A DNA stretch of 64,000 bases from Paracoccaceae bacterium (GCA_028150825.1 JAOGIM010000002.1:1-64000), one strand, 5' to 3'; counted from the stretch's first letter, positions 17,616-29,846 are shown. The notes: generated by a model not told the origin, from the sequence alone. Numbers and translations: made by a program.

Positions 17616-20356
17616 TGGCATTTTTTGCTACTTTGGGGTTTGCAGTACCGTGGATATTATTGGGTCTTTTGGTCCTACCGGTACTTTGGATCATTCTAAG
17701 AGCTATTCCCCCAGCCCCAATCAGACGGATTTTTCCAGCTGTGGTTTTATTGCATGGCCTATTAGATAAAAGTCACGCCAGCGACCGCACTCCTTGGTGG
17801 TTGCTTCTATTGCGCTCATTTGCGATGGCTAGTGTTATCATTGGCATGGCTGGACCGATATTGAACAGACAAGAGAACGTTCAGACTAGGGGGGATCTTC
17901 TTATCTTACTGGATGGATCTTGGGCATCGGGTCGGGACTGGTCACAAAAAATTGAACAGATTGAGAATGAGCTAAAAGATGCTGAGCGGGCGTCTCGAAA
18001 TGTGGCATTCATGTTGTTGACTGCGCCTAGTACACTCGAGTTCCGCCCAGTGAATATGTTAAAAGGACGTATAGCGTCTTTGAAACCCCGCGCCCATGAT
18101 CCCGATTGGTCACAAGCAACGGCAGTCCTACAGGCTGTAATATCAAAGAAATTTGATACAATATGGTTTTCGGATGGCCTTGCACATGGGGGCCAGAAAA
18201 GTCGCTTCCTATCCGATTTACAGGATCGTGGTGAAGTCTCTGTTTATAACAGTCAAGCGCCTCTTTTTACGCTTTCTGGCGTGAGCTTGCTTGAAGACAG
18301 CTTTGCGGTTGACGTGCATCGCTTGTCCGATGTGGGTCAGGCTGACTTTACTCTGCTGGCCGAAGGTGTCGATCCTGCAGGAAACCCCGAGGTAATAGCA
18401 AGGCTCGAGCAAGCTTTTAAAGCAGGTAAAAATGATGTGCGTGTTGAAATCTCACTGCCACCTGAGTTGCGAAACCGGATCACCCGTTTTTCGATAGAAG
18501 CCCAACGCTATGCTGGAGCTAGATTTATTCTTGCAAATGAATTGCGCCGGGTTGAAGCGGCCATCTTTGCAGGGAGTGGTGACAGCGAAGTGACCGAGCT
18601 TTTAAAGTCCTCTCACTATGCTAAGAGGGCTCTTGGCCAAAACGCTGACATCTTGAGTGGTCAGATGGCGGATATTCTACTGGCCAATCCAGACATAATT
18701 TTGCTCGCAGATGTTGTGACAGTTGAGGCGGCTGAAGATGTTGAAGCGTGGGTCAAAGGCGGAGGCACTCTGCTTCGGTTCGCTGGCCCAAGGCTAGCAG
18801 GGGCCAAACGAGATATTTTCCTGAGAGATCCGCTGATGCCAGTTGCTCTCAGACATGGCGGTCGGCGGCTTGATGGTGCGATGAGTTGGGGGTTGCCCAA
18901 GGAAGTAGCTCCGTTCGAGGAAGATAGCCCTTTTGCAGGTTTGGAAATTCCTCCAGATTTGCGGGTATATGCGCAGGTTTTGGCCCAACCGGGACCGGAG
19001 CTTTCTGGTAAAGTGATTGCGAGTTTGCAGGATGGGACGCCTCTTGTGACGCGCACTCAACTGGGATTGGGTCAAATCGTGCTCGTACATGTGACGGCCA
19101 ATGCCGAGTGGTCTAATCTTCCCCTCACTGGATTATTTCCAAAACTGCTTCAACGGTTGGCAAGTCGTGATAATCTAAGTGTTGATATTCAAGATTTAGC
19201 CGGTCAAACTTGGACTCCGATAAAAACTCTTGATGGTTTTGGACTGCTTTCCGCTAGTCAAAGCCTGGTTGGAGTTAAGGGCAGTGTTCTAGAAGAGGGC
19301 AAATTTAATGCAAAAATGCCCCCGGGTATTTATCAATCTGACGCACGCGTTATTTCACGAAATTTGGCGCTTAATTCGGACGCACTTGAGGCAATGGAGT
19401 GGCCAGGTGATGTGGTTTTAAAACAATCCTCAATTGCAGAAAACGATTTGGCCGGTTTTTTCTTAAGTTTGGCCGTTTTAGCAATGGTCATAGATATTTT
19501 GGCCAGTCTTTCGATCAGTGGCCGTCTGCGCACCAGTGCTGCGCTCTGTTTGGCAATATTGTTTGTGCATCCTGCCCTTCCAGTAGGTGCAGAAAGCAAT
19601 TTCTCACCTGAAATTGCGCTTACGCAAGAGGTGGTTTTGGGACATATCCTGAGTGGTGATAAGGCCGTCGACCAGATTGCAAACGAAGGCCTTTATGGCT
19701 TGTCAAAAGTTATTGGTGAACGGACCTCCGTTGAGCCTGGGCAACCAGTAGGTATTTTTCTAGAAAGTGATGAACTAGCCTTTTTTCCACTTATTTACTG
19801 GCCTGTGTCGGCGTCCCAACCCCTGCCAAGTCGACAGGCTTATGAAAAACTAAACATATATCTCAATACGGGAGGCGTTATCTTATTTGATACGCGGGAC
19901 GGAGATTTGGCAGGCGCAAGAGGGCAAGGTCAGGTCAATCGAGCACTTCAAAAATTGACCCAATCGCTTGATATTCCAAGATTGGAAACGGTGCCTGATA
20001 ATCATGTGCTAACACGTTCTTTCTATCTTTTGCAGGATTTCCCCGGACGCTATCGGGGCAGTCAACTTTGGGTGCAGGCGTCAAACATGCAAAGTGGGAC
20101 AAGTGAGGAATTGCCCTTTAGGATGCTCAACGATGGAGTGACGCCAGTTCTGATCGGTGGTAATGATTGGGCGTCCGCTTGGGCTTTGGATGATGCTGGC
20201 GTTGCGAACTATCCCGTTGGTCGGGGCTATGCGGGTGAACGACAGCGGGAAATGGCATTTCGCTTTGGTGTCAATTTGATCATGCATGTTCTGACGGGAA
20301 ACTATAAATCGGATCAAGTGCATGTGCCGGCATTGTTGGAAAGGCTGGGTAAATGA
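17615..20356 (+). CDS. DUF4159 domain-containing protein with BatA-like N-terminus
   Basis: N-terminal two-TM BatA-like region; C-terminal VGIFLESDELAFFPLIYWPV...GGVILFDTRDGD; overlapping-stop operon position. Confidence 0.85.
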   Translation: MAFFATLGFAVPWILLGLLVLPVLWIILRAIPPAPIRRIFPAVVLLHGLLDKSHASDRTPWWLLLLRSFAMASVIIGMAGPILNRQENVQTRGDLLILLDGSWASGRDWSQKIEQIENELKDAERASRNVAFMLLTAPSTLEFRPVNMLKGRIASLKPRAHDPDWSQATAVLQAVISKKFDTIWFSDGLAHGGQKSRFLSDLQDRGEVSVYNSQAPLFTLSGVSLLEDSFAVDVHRLSDVGQADFTLLAEGVDPAGNPEVIARLEQAFKAGKNDVRVEISLPPELRNRITRFSIEAQRYAGARFILANELRRVEAAIFAGSGDSEVTELLKSSHYAKRALGQNADILSGQMADILLANPDIILLADVVTVEAAEDVEAWVKGGGTLLRFAGPRLAGAKRDIFLRDPLMPVALRHGGRRLDGAMSWGLPKEVAPFEEDSPFAGLEIPPDLRVYAQVLAQPGPELSGKVIASLQDGTPLVTRTQLGLGQIVLVHVTANAEWSNLPLTGLFPKLLQRLASRDNLSVDIQDLAGQTWTPIKTLDGFGLLSASQSLVGVKGSVLEEGKFNAKMPPGIYQSDARVISRNLALNSDALEAMEWPGDVVLKQSSIAENDLAGFFLSLAVLAMVIDILASLSISGRLRTSAALCLAILFVHPALPVGAESNFSPEIALTQEVVLGHILSGDKAVDQIANEGLYGLSKVIGERTSVEPGQPVGIFLESDELAFFPLIYWPVSASQPLPSRQAYEKLNIYLNTGGVILFDTRDGDLAGARGQGQVNRALQKLTQSLDIPRLETVPDNHVLTRSFYLLQDFPGRYRGSQLWVQASNMQSGTSEELPFRMLNDGVTPVLIGGNDWASAWALDDAGVANYPVGRGYAGERQREMAFRFGVNLIMHVLTGNYKSDQVHVPALLERLGK

Positions 20357-22407
20357 TGGCCAGCCTGCAGTTGGACCCTCTGGTCCCGTGGATCTTTTGG
20401 TTTGCTCTATCTGGTCTTTGTTTTGTTGGAGTTTCAGTTGGTGTAATACGTCATTTGCGCGGGTGGTATTGGCGCATGGTTTCTCTTGTGATTCTGCTAC
20501 TTGCATTGCTTCAACCTAGTTTAATGCAGCAAGAGCGGGAGTATTTGAAAGATATTGTAATTATTTTAGAGGATAAAAGCAGTTCACAAGCAATCATGGA
20601 CCGATCTGAGCAGTCAAATACCACAGTGCAGGCGCTTGAAGAGAAGCTCACTAATCTCGGTGGCGTCAAAATTCGCCGTGTTCTAGTTACGGACGGTGAA
20701 GATAATTCTGGAACGCGCATGATTCGAACACTAAAGGACGTGCTGGCCGAAGAACCTGGAGCACAGATTGCTGGTATTATTGCCATTACGGATGGCCAAA
20801 TTCATGACTTCAATGAGTTGCCGACGTTGCCTGCACCTTTCCATGTTTTTCTAAGTGGCAAAAAAAATGGGTATGATCGTCGTTTGATTGTGAAAAACGC
20901 ACCGGCCTTCGCGATTGTAGGAGAGGCGGTTACAATCGCGCTGCGCATCGAAGAACTGGGTGATGTACCCCAAGGTTCGGCGCAGAGCGGGGTGACAGTC
21001 TCGATCGGCGGGCAAACACCACAACGATTTGCTCTTCCGATCGGAGAGGACATTGAGGTTAAGTTGACTTTGCAGCATTCCGGTGCGAACATATTTCAGT
21101 TTAACCTAGATCCGCTCGAGGGAGAACTCACGGAAAAAAACAATGTCGCCTTGCTTTCTATTAATGGAATCCGAGATCGTTTAAGGGTTTTGTTGGTTTC
21201 AGGAGAACCACATGCAGGTGGGCGCACTTGGCGTAATTTGCTTAAATCGGACAGTTCGGTTGATCTGGTGCATTTCACCATTTTGCGACCTCCTGGAAAA
21301 CAGGATGGCGTTCCGGTTGACGAATTATCACTAATAGCCTTCCCTACGCGCGAGCTGTTTATGGAAAAGATTGACGGTTTTGATCTTATTATTTTTGACC
21401 GCTACAAAAGGCGCGGTATTCTACCAATGTCATATTTAGAAAATGTCTCGGGGTATGTAGAGGATGGCGGCGCAGTACTTGTGGTGGCTGGACCAGATTT
21501 TGCCTCCGCCAATTCGCTGTTTAGATCGCCGCTCGGCCGTATTCTGCCCGCAGAGCCAACTTCGCGCGTTTTAAGCACTGGCTATGTTCCCAAAATCACT
21601 GGCCTTGGAGAACGACACCCGGTTACATCTGGATTAACTCACCAGAGTGACTGGGGCCGCTGGTTCCGCCAGGTTGAGATAAAACCGCGTTCAGGCCATG
21701 TGCTTATGACCGGTGCACAAGAGCAGCCTCTTTTGGTTTTAGATCGTGTGAAACAGGGACGTATTGCTTTGCTGGCATCTGATCATGCTTGGCTTTGGGA
21801 TCGCAAATTCGAAGGCGGTGGTCCGCAGCTGGAGTTGCTGCGCAGATTAGCCCACTGGATGATGTCTGAGCCCGATTTGGAAGAAGAGACATTGATTACA
21901 GAGCACGTTGGTCCAAAGGTGCGGATCATCAGGCGAACCTTGGGAGCCGCGCCCAAAGAAGTTATTGTGACCTCGCCTAGTGGTCAAAAAAGTAAAGTTG
22001 CGTTATTGCCAACTGTGGATAATCTGGGATTTGAAGCCCTCTTAGAAAGTACTGAACAGGGACTTTTCGCGATACAGGAAGGTGAAGTTAACGGTATTTT
22101 TGCGTTGGGTCCTTCTGCTCCGCGAGAGTTTGAAAACCCGGTGGTCTCAGGCAATATTTTGGCTCCGCTTGCTGCATCAAGTAGAGGCGGTGTATTTTGG
22201 ATCAGTGATGGGCTGCCCCGCCTAAGAACTGTTTTGCCAAGACGCCGCGCTGCTGGACGGGGTTGGTTCGCCATTTCACCGCGCGAGGCGTTCGATACGG
22301 TTAGCGTTACAAAAACACCGCTGCTGCCTAAATGGCTCGTCGTTGTGTTGGTGAGCCTCTTTATTGTTTTGGGCTGGCTGAGAGAGGGCCGCGATCAAAA
22401 AGCGTAG
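20353..22407 (+). CDS. Membrane glutamine-amidotransferase-like/VWA-like protein of the MoxR operon
   Basis: Two N-terminal TMs, VWA-like and GATase-like regions, C-terminal TM; 3' end of MoxR-DUF58-DUF4159 operon. Confidence 0.8.
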   Translation: MMASLQLDPLVPWIFWFALSGLCFVGVSVGVIRHLRGWYWRMVSLVILLLALLQPSLMQQEREYLKDIVIILEDKSSSQAIMDRSEQSNTTVQALEEKLTNLGGVKIRRVLVTDGEDNSGTRMIRTLKDVLAEEPGAQIAGIIAITDGQIHDFNELPTLPAPFHVFLSGKKNGYDRRLIVKNAPAFAIVGEAVTIALRIEELGDVPQGSAQSGVTVSIGGQTPQRFALPIGEDIEVKLTLQHSGANIFQFNLDPLEGELTEKNNVALLSINGIRDRLRVLLVSGEPHAGGRTWRNLLKSDSSVDLVHFTILRPPGKQDGVPVDELSLIAFPTRELFMEKIDGFDLIIFDRYKRRGILPMSYLENVSGYVEDGGAVLVVAGPDFASANSLFRSPLGRILPAEPTSRVLSTGYVPKITGLGERHPVTSGLTHQSDWGRWFRQVEIKPRSGHVLMTGAQEQPLLVLDRVKQGRIALLASDHAWLWDRKFEGGGPQLELLRRLAHWMMSEPDLEEETLITEHVGPKVRIIRRTLGAAPKEVIVTSPSGQKSKVALLPTVDNLGFEALLESTEQGLFAIQEGEVNGIFALGPSAPREFENPVVSGNILAPLAASSRGGVFWISDGLPRLRTVLPRRRAAGRGWFAISPREAFDTVSVTKTPLLPKWLVVVLVSLFIVLGWLREGRDQKA

Positions 22408-23509
22408 ACACAAAAACTTTTTATCCCCCCAAAACTGGCCCATTGGGCTGTTAAAAGAACGAAAAGTTTTTTTGTATCTAGCATTTTAAATATTATGTGT
22501 AGCCAGAATTGCAATATGAGACTTTAGCCTAAGTTTGGCCTAAGTTCGCTGTTAAATCCGAACAAGTTTAAATTGAGAGTGGGAACCTAAATTTGCGTGT
22601 CTTGACTTTTTTTACAACCTTTATGCTTTAATCTTTTGAAATATGGGCCGAAAAAGTTGTATTAAAGAGCGTGTAAACGAACAAAGCTCGGCGTTCATGG
22701 GCCGCCGTTGATCGTATGTCGCTGGACAATGGGCTAGGCTTTTGTAAGCCATAGTTAGTTGCCCCGATACTACTTTGCCAGCGGCACATTGCCTTTTTGA
22801 TAAGTATACGGGGTAGAAATTCCTCCTTGATAAATTCGAGCTTCAAGTTGTTTGCGATCTTGTCATGCTGACGCCTACAAAAGGCTAAAATATGCTCTGA
22901 CGCATCCCAAATATAAGTTTGACAACATAAAAGATGTCAAAAAAGTCAGTGGAGATGTTGCCATGGTCCTGTTGGGTCACCCAATTCAGAATGGACGAAT
23001 TGATTCCATTGTTGTGGCGCCTTTGCAAAGTAAGGCAAAGATGTTGCTGTCGCACCCCATATGCGCGGGCGCAAGTAATCCCATCTTTAATGACCAGATT
23101 TACAGTTGCTGCGCTTCAGGAGTGTATTTTGGATATGCATTGTGATATGTACTACAGAGCCTTTGGGTCGCCAATCCTTTAAATTACATCTCAGGGGGTC
23201 GGGATTGTTTCAGTCTTTTCGGCAATGGCCAACTTAAAAGAGCAAAAAGCATCTTTGGGAGTTTCATTAGAGATAGCTCTGGTAGATCTCAATTACTTTG
23301 TCCAACAATGGGGTATGCTGCCTTTGAGGTCTGGTCAAAACTTGCAAAGGCGTTAAATAGCGGTTAAATTTTTTAGATCCAAGCCGAGTCTCTTGAAGCG
23401 TAAACCTGAATTCCATCATTGGTGCTTTAGGCTTCAATGATGGGCTCATAAACATAAGTCTGGTCCATGGGACAGACGAAACCGTTATCGCTGAAAGAAG
23501 GATGACACT

Positions 23510-23970
23510 ATGAGACCTTTTGATTTTGCGCCACTTTACCGTGCCACTGTTGGCTTTGATTAGATCGCGGACTTAATAGAACGCGCTTTAACGAGTGAAA
23601 GCTCAAAAACAACATTCCCTAATTATAATATCGAGAAAAAAAGCGGATGAGACCCATCGTATACTTGTTGCAGTTGCTGGGTTTTTTAACAAATGATATT
23701 TTTGTGGAGGTCAAAGAAAACGCGCACTTTTTAGCAGAAAATAAACCTGAGATTGGTGACACAGGCAGCTATCTGCATAGCGGAATCGCCATGCGATCTT
23801 GTGAACGCCACTTCCAATTGGCCGACCAGGTCCAAGTGGTCTCAGCCAGTCACATTGACGGCATGGTGCACGTCGATCTCAAAAGTGAAGTAACTGAAGC
23901 GCTCAAGGCGCGGCGGATTGACATTTTACAATCGCAGGGCAACGGGATTGCAGAGACAGCAGTCAATTAA
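23510..23970 (+). pseudogene. Hsp20/IbpA small heat-shock protein pseudogene
   Basis: MRPFDFAPLYRATVGFD*IADLIERALTSESSKTTFPNYNIEKKSG / (frameshift) DETHRILVAVAGFF / (frameshift) NDIFVEVKENAHFL...GSYLHSGIAMRSCERHFQLADQVQVVSASHIDGMVHVDLKSEVTEALKARRIDI. Confidence 0.85.
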
Positions 23971-23977
23971 TAATATG

Positions 23978-24736
23978 TTATTTAAGCCTGGCGCGGTTGT
24001 TATTTTTTTTTACTGAGCCAACCACGCCAATCATCGGACCTAATTTGCGGCCAAAGTCACGACGATTGATCACAGGCGCATAAAGATGTGAAACGTTCCC
24101 ATCAAGGTATAAAGCAGACTTCAGGTTTAGGTGATCTTTGAAGTAGCGTCCAAACATATGAAGCGTAAGTGGAGCGTTGCTAATGACGAAAAATGCTTTT
24201 TGGCCATCTGATGTTGTCCCTACGCCGTTCCGAATGAATTTTGATTTTGACGTTGTAGTAAATTTAGGATGAAGCGTGCCATCAATCACAAGCATTGGTC
24301 CGGATTGGGTTGCAAATCTGCAGCTTGGGGAGCGACGTAAAAATGCCTGTGTCTCGTAGACGTCTACTCTATTTTCGGTAATGCAAAGAATCCCATTTGG
24401 CAAAAGGCCAAAATTTCCTGGCCCTGGACGTGTCATTACGTGCCGTATCTCTTGGCCTTCTTCGACAAAATAACCTGCTGGACTATAATCTGGCCGGTAC
24501 ATTCCAGCATTCATCGCAAATAAAAGATTTAAGTTCTGATTGGCAAGGTACTCACGCAGAGTTGGAAAATGCCCCAGCATGGCACCTGTGTCATCCCGAA
24601 GGAACAAGCGAATGTCATCTTGATGAAGTGTTACTTCGCATTGTGAAAAAGATATACCTTTAAAGGAGTTGTTTTGACATTTTAGGGCAAAAGCTGGGCC
24701 AGCCAAAAAGCACACAATGACCGCAAGGCGGATCAT
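23978..24736 (-). CDS. Phosphodiester glycosidase family protein (DUF2233)
   Basis: Signal peptide; [28 protein letters not shown]...[22 protein letters not shown]. Confidence 0.85.
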   Translation of the reverse strand: MIRLAVIVCFLAGPAFALKCQNNSFKGISFSQCEVTLHQDDIRLFLRDDTGAMLGHFPTLREYLANQNLNLLFAMNAGMYRPDYSPAGYFVEEGQEIRHVMTRPGPGNFGLLPNGILCITENRVDVYETQAFLRRSPSCRFATQSGPMLVIDGTLHPKFTTTSKSKFIRNGVGTTSDGQKAFFVISNAPLTLHMFGRYFKDHLNLKSALYLDGNVSHLYAPVINRRDFGRKLGPMIGVVGSVKKNNNRARLK

Positions 24737-25131
24737 TTGGTGCCAAGATCGCGTCGGACCTTCTCATCAGAAAAAAGTCGACGTGTTTCATCCATCCGAT
24801 CAAAGGTCTCGTCGAGGCGAAACCGAAGGTCAGGCGCATATTTTAATGCCAGATTTTTTGACATTGCGCGCCGCAGTTCGTTTTTGTTTTTGCTCAGTAA
24901 GGAGATGAGGTCTTCATTCTGTTCCCCGCCCAGAGCACAGACATAGGCCGTCGCAATTTTGAGGTCAGAAGAGGTTGTCACTTCTCCCACAGTGATAGAT
25001 ATCTGGTTGAGAACTGGGTCGTGTACTTCTCCCCGTGTTAAAACATCTGACAGGGTTCGCCGGATAAGTTCGCCGACCCGGAGTTGCCGCTGGGATGGTC
25101 CAGGACCTTCATGAAAATTATTCTTTGCCAT
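24733..25131 (-). CDS. rbfA: Ribosome-binding factor A
   Basis: [29 protein letters not shown]...[13 protein letters not shown]...[16 protein letters not shown]. Confidence 0.95.
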   Translation of the reverse strand: MAKNNFHEGPGPSQRQLRVGELIRRTLSDVLTRGEVHDPVLNQISITVGEVTTSSDLKIATAYVCALGGEQNEDLISLLSKNKNELRRAMSKNLALKYAPDLRFRLDETFDRMDETRRLFSDEKVRRDLGTK

Positions 25132-25214
25132 AAATGACTTCTAAGCTCTTGCATTCGCTTTGCCAAGACGCTGTTGTCCCTTAAGAAGAATATATACGTA
25201 AAAAGGAAGTTAAT

Positions 25215-26027
25215 ATGGCTGACACTATTGGCATTGTAATAACTGGAGCGTCTGGTCGGATGGGGCAGATGTTAATCAAAACGGTTATGCACAGCGCTAC
25301 CATGCACTTGGTGGGCGCCATCGAGCAAAAAGGTCATGATTGGGTTGGACGTGAAGTTGGAGGTGCAATGGGCAGCGCATCCATGGGTGTGATTGTCACT
25401 GATGACGCCGCAACTGCAATCTCTGGCGCAGATGCTGTCATAGATTTTACGATCCCTCAGGCCACAGTAGCTTTTGCTGATATGGCCGCGGCGGCAGGCG
25501 TCGCGCATATTATTGGGACGACGGGATTTGACGCAAAACATTTGGCCCAGATTGCCAATTCGGCAAAAAAAATCCCAATTGTGCGAGCTGGGAACATGTC
25601 ACTTGGCGTAAACCTCCTGGTCAATTTGACCAAACAAGTAGCTGCTGCTTTGGACTCAGATTTTGATATTGAGATCATTGAGGCCCATCATAACAAAAAG
25701 ATTGATGCTCCGTCTGGTACTGCTCTTATGCTTGGGGAGGCGGCAGCAGAGGGGCGCAACGTGCGTCTAGAAGATGTGCGCGATACTAAGCGTAATGGAA
25801 TAGTGGGCGCGCGTAAACAAGGCGACATTGGGTTTGTTGCAATTCGGGGAGGTGATATTGTTGGAGAGCACGATGTTATGTTTGCTTCACCCACTGAGCG
25901 TATCACGCTGCGCCACGTTGCCTCGGATCGGAAAGTTTTTACCAGCGGCGCTTTGAAAGCGGCTCTTTGGGCGCAGAGCCAAATGCCAGGAGAATACGAT
26001 ATGCTTGATGTTCTGGGCTTGAATTGA
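25215..26027 (+). CDS. dapB: 4-hydroxy-tetrahydrodipicolinate reductase
   Basis: [49 protein letters not shown]. Confidence 0.97.
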   Translation: MADTIGIVITGASGRMGQMLIKTVMHSATMHLVGAIEQKGHDWVGREVGGAMGSASMGVIVTDDAATAISGADAVIDFTIPQATVAFADMAAAAGVAHIIGTTGFDAKHLAQIANSAKKIPIVRAGNMSLGVNLLVNLTKQVAAALDSDFDIEIIEAHHNKKIDAPSGTALMLGEAAAEGRNVRLEDVRDTKRNGIVGARKQGDIGFVAIRGGDIVGEHDVMFASPTERITLRHVASDRKVFTSGALKAALWAQSQMPGEYDMLDVLGLN

Positions 26028-26079
26028 CATTTTTAACTAGTAATTTAAAGCTCCATTTTGTTAAGGAAAATGTATTTTT

Positions 26080-26433
26080 ATGTTCAAGAAAACAGCTCTT
26101 ATAGCGACATTAGCCTGGGTAAATGCGCCGGTCTTTGCTGATTTTGCAATTATAACTGACAGGTCGGAATTTGTTGCAGTCGTGGAGGACAAATATCTTC
26201 AACGTATTTTTATTAAGTTGAACATTTCGCTTGATGGTCAAATTTCGGGTAGCGCAGTCACAAGGCCGGTAACAGGGGATTGGCAATGGAAAGAGGGCTA
26301 TTTTTGTCGCTCTCTTTTCTGGGACCAGCGTGATTTAGGTTACAATTGCCAAGAAGTGTCCGTGGCTGGAAAGAAAATTCGTTTTACCTCTGATGAGGGT
26401 GAAGGAGATCATGCAGACTTTACTCTAAGATGA
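26080..26433 (+). CDS. Small secreted conserved protein downstream of dapB
   Basis: Signal peptide; SGSAVTRPVTGDWQWKEGYFCRSLFWDQRDLGYNCQEVSVAG. Confidence 0.75.
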   Translation: MFKKTALIATLAWVNAPVFADFAIITDRSEFVAVVEDKYLQRIFIKLNISLDGQISGSAVTRPVTGDWQWKEGYFCRSLFWDQRDLGYNCQEVSVAGKKIRFTSDEGEGDHADFTLR

Positions 26434-26902
26434 TTTTTATACCATTAGAAATTTATTAGATTGTTTAAAGGCACTCTTTTTGTAGTCTTTGTTATTATAA
26501 TTAACGAAGCCTAGGAGGGTAAGAATAATTGTATGTAATCAAAATAATGTGCTTTTCATGGTCCTTATGGCAGTTCACAGCGAACAATAAATTTATTGCT
26601 CAAATTTAGCCTTAATTGCGCCGAGCGAAGCCTCGCATGTTTGATTTCTGATGGCTTTCAATTTCAAAGAAAAATTTTTGTTTGATTATTTATGCCGTGT
26701 GTAGAATAATAACGCGAGGAAGCTAATACCGATCAAAGACGGAAACGAAATTGCCCGTAACAAGGGCAAGGTTTTGGTATATTTGCGTCATAATTATAAG
26801 TCAAATTGCATTATAATGCTCTTTCGCGGCCGGAGCAGCGCTATAAAGTCTAGAAAGTAAAGGGAGCTGTGGGTTTCAACAAATCGGCTTCTCAGGTTAT
26901 TG

Positions 26903-27364
26903 TCAGCCGGATTTGAACTGTTCCATACCTTGCCTGGCTAATTTATCAGCACGTTCATTTTCGGGGTGTCCTGCGTGCCCTTTGACCCATTCCCATGTCA
27001 CAGAGTGACGTTCCTGAGCAGCATCAAGCCTTTGCCAAAGCTCAACATTTTTGACGGGTTTTTTGTTTGTGGTACGCCATCCATTACGTTTCCAACCGTG
27101 TACCCAGCTCGTTATCCCATTTTTGACATAAATGCTGTCGGTAATGACGGTGATTTTACTGGCACGGTCCAATGCTTCTAAAGCACAAATGGCAGCCATC
27201 AGTTCCATTTGGTTATTGGTCGTATTTGCCGCACCACCATTCAACTGGCGTTCTTTGACTATCCCTAGGTCATTGCGGGCCTGAAGGACTACTCCCCAGC
27301 CTCCTGGCCCGGGATTGCCAGAACATGCGCCATCAGTAATTGCAAATAACTTAGGCATGGGCAA
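26903..27364 (-). CDS. rnhA: Ribonuclease HI
   Basis: [22 protein letters not shown]...[17 protein letters not shown]...[26 protein letters not shown]. Confidence 0.97.
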   Translation of the reverse strand: MPMPKLFAITDGACSGNPGPGGWGVVLQARNDLGIVKERQLNGGAANTTNNQMELMAAICALEALDRASKITVITDSIYVKNGITSWVHGWKRNGWRTTNKKPVKNVELWQRLDAAQERHSVTWEWVKGHAGHPENERADKLARQGMEQFKSG

Positions 27365-27944
27365 GGACTGAGATCCAATCGGTTACTGTTCCATCCAGAC
27401 CTTCACTAGCTCCAGTGATATGAGTATCCCAAGTGAACTCTGCAGTTTTCAAAACGGCTTTTAATTCCTCTTCTTCGTAATAAGTGTATAGACGTCCCAA
27501 GGCATCTCGGGTTTGGCCAGTGCCGAGCTTTAAGCCTAAAAATAACTTGCCCTTAACTTTAAGCGCACTGTGGATTTTTTTGAGCAGATTTGGCATGTCT
27601 TCCCGCGGCGCATGAAGCAAAGAGAAGCTGGCCCAAATACCGTCATAGGTATCATGGGCCGAAAAACTCTCAAAACTCCCTTGCCAGACTTTGACTCCAG
27701 CATACATTTTGGCGAGTTTGACCATTTCGATTGATGCGTCAAAGGCGTGCGTTTGAAGGCCAATTTCTGCAAAATACCCTGCGCTTCTACCTGGTCCACA
27801 GCCATAATCAAGAACACATCCCCCAACTGGAATGCTGGAGGCGAAACTCTTTTCCACTGACAATTCTGCCGAGCTCTTTATCATTTTCCTATAGTCGGCA
27901 GTTTTTTCGTTATAGACTTTAATGGTTGTTTCGTCGGGCTTCAT
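27351..27944 (-). CDS. Class I SAM-dependent methyltransferase
   Basis: [34 protein letters not shown] at 27944 gives a normal N-terminus ([20 protein letters not shown]). Confidence 0.85.
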   Translation of the reverse strand: MKPDETTIKVYNEKTADYRKMIKSSAELSVEKSFASSIPVGGCVLDYGCGPGRSAGYFAEIGLQTHAFDASIEMVKLAKMYAGVKVWQGSFESFSAHDTYDGIWASFSLLHAPREDMPNLLKKIHSALKVKGKLFLGLKLGTGQTRDALGRLYTYYEEEELKAVLKTAEFTWDTHITGASEGLDGTVTDWISVLAHA

Positions 27945-28393
27945 CAAAATAATCCCATACTTAGAAATAAAACTACAATTCCTGTCAGCATTATGCGTAG
28001 CTTCAACCACCACTTGGGGGCAAGCCCATTTTTCCAAAAATACCAATCCAAAAACAACAAACCCAAAAAACCAATGATTAGGTTTGTACCGGCCTCAGCA
28101 GGACCTCCACCCGTTGTAAAGAAAGCCCATAAAGCTGGAAGGACGGATAAACTGTATCCTATAGTGGATGATCGACCCGTTTGTTTGCTTGCAAACCCCC
28201 AAAGAACTCCGGACATAAACGATAAAATGATAGCACCGTAAAACAGCTGGACAAAGGGACCGGCAAAACGTGGTCCAATCATTGAGATTGTCCATAGCGC
28301 TAAATCTCCGTTGAAAAGGGTTAAGACTCCCCAAAGAAAAGGCAGAAGACCGGCCAGTCCAAGATAAAGTGGTGCTTTGGGAATTGTTTGCAT
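27944..28393 (-). CDS. DUF3429 domain-containing membrane protein
   Basis: MQTIPKAPLYLGLAGLLPFLWGVLTL...FVQLFYGAIILSFMSGVLWGFA. Confidence 0.85.
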   Translation of the reverse strand: MQTIPKAPLYLGLAGLLPFLWGVLTLFNGDLALWTISMIGPRFAGPFVQLFYGAIILSFMSGVLWGFASKQTGRSSTIGYSLSVLPALWAFFTTGGGPAEAGTNLIIGFLGLLFLDWYFWKNGLAPKWWLKLRIMLTGIVVLFLSMGLF

Positions 28394-28471
28394 AGCATAT
28401 ATCTCTGTATCAGGTTGGCTTGGGACGCCACGCATAAACTTTTGGAAATTGAATGGGCGAAGACTGGATTA

Positions 28472-29422
28472 CTAACTTGCGACTCTCAGTATTCTTGGAA
28501 CTTTGAAACTTACGTTTTCCTGAGCCGTTTCTACGAGTTCTACTGAAACGTCAAAGCGTTCTCGAAATGAATCAATCACTTCGTTTACCAAAAGCTCGGG
28601 CGCAGACGCTCCTGCCGTTATTCCGATGGAACTCGCACTTACAAGCGATCGCCAGTCAATTTCAGAGGCTCTTTGCACCAATTGGGCATAATTGCAGCCT
28701 GCCTTTGAGGCAACCTCAACCAATCGTTTGGAATTAGATGAATTTGGCGCGCCAACAACCAATAGCGCATCAACTTTAGGAGCTATTTTTTTTACCGCTA
28801 CTTGCCGGTTGGTAGTCGCATAGCAAATGTCTTCCTTGTGTGGGCCAATAACGGCTGGAAATTTTTCGTGGAGAGCCGCAACAATATCTGCTGTATCATC
28901 AATTGAAAGGGTTGTCTGAGTTACAAAGGCTAGTTTGTTGGGGTTTCTGGGTTGGATTATATTCACGTCTCCCACTGTCTCAACCAATAATACTTCACCC
29001 CTGGGCAATTGCCCAATTGTTCCAATAGTTTCGGGGTGCCCTTCATGGCCGATCATGATGATTTGTAATCCAGCGGCATGGTGGCGCTCGGCTTCAATAT
29101 GCACTTTGCTCACAAGTGGGCATGTTGCGTCAACAAAAACTAAGTTGCGGGCACTTGCCGCTTTGGGCACGGCCTTGGGCACGCCGTGTGCTGAAAAAAT
29201 GACTGGGCGATCATCGGGGCATTCCTCAAGCTCTTCAACAAAAATGGCCCCTTTTTCCTTTAGACCATCGACGACAAATTTGTTGTGTACGATCTCATGG
29301 CGCACATAAACAGGTGGCCCCCATTTTTGTAATGCCATTTCAACGATCTGTATGGCTCTGTCGACCCCAGCACAGAATCCACGCGGGGCTGCTAGGTATA
29401 TTTTCAGAGGATGCAAGGACAT
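28472..29422 (-). CDS. ispH: 4-hydroxy-3-methylbut-2-enyl diphosphate reductase
   Basis: [54 protein letters not shown]. Confidence 0.97.
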   Translation of the reverse strand: MSLHPLKIYLAAPRGFCAGVDRAIQIVEMALQKWGPPVYVRHEIVHNKFVVDGLKEKGAIFVEELEECPDDRPVIFSAHGVPKAVPKAASARNLVFVDATCPLVSKVHIEAERHHAAGLQIIMIGHEGHPETIGTIGQLPRGEVLLVETVGDVNIIQPRNPNKLAFVTQTTLSIDDTADIVAALHEKFPAVIGPHKEDICYATTNRQVAVKKIAPKVDALLVVGAPNSSNSKRLVEVASKAGCNYAQLVQRASEIDWRSLVSASSIGITAGASAPELLVNEVIDSFRERFDVSVELVETAQENVSFKVPRILRVAS

Positions 29423-29846
29423 CGGTCCTCCTTGAAAAAAGTTTAATGCGCTACTTATTTGTACAGCCTAGTTTAGCTATAAAGTATGGTAAACTAAAAA
29501 TTTTATTTTTATTCGCGCCAATTTACACAATCGCAATTTAAGTTGCTTTGGAATAGACTAAGTATCAATTTACGATAATATATGGGTTGTGCCGAGCTTA
29601 ATGGAATACGGTTGTTTAGTGCACAAAATTAAAAGTCAAACTAAGAGCTTGAAGTCGAGGAAACCTCGCTTAGTTTCCGTTTTGGAATAGCACATTTAGC
29701 ACGAAATATTATTATTTTAATCGTGACAATCTGGTGGTCATAGTTTTTATCTGTCCTGTCTATCCATAATTTCTATTGTAAGTTTTCAGGCGTGACCTCT
29801 GCAATCAAGAATTATGAAAAAAAGCAAAGGCACGATTGTCTAGAAC

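Noticed and set aside
18661-19056. 131-aa minus-strand ORF inside the DUF4159 gene
   Set aside because: Antisense shadow frame, no recognisable domain.
22852-23145. 97-aa ORF (GDVAMVLLGHPIQNGRIDSIVVAPLQSKAKMLLSHPICAGASNPIF)
   Set aside because: Looks protein-like and may be a gene remnant near the Hsp20 pseudogene, but no family was recognised and no clear start or partner frame was found, so it is not called.
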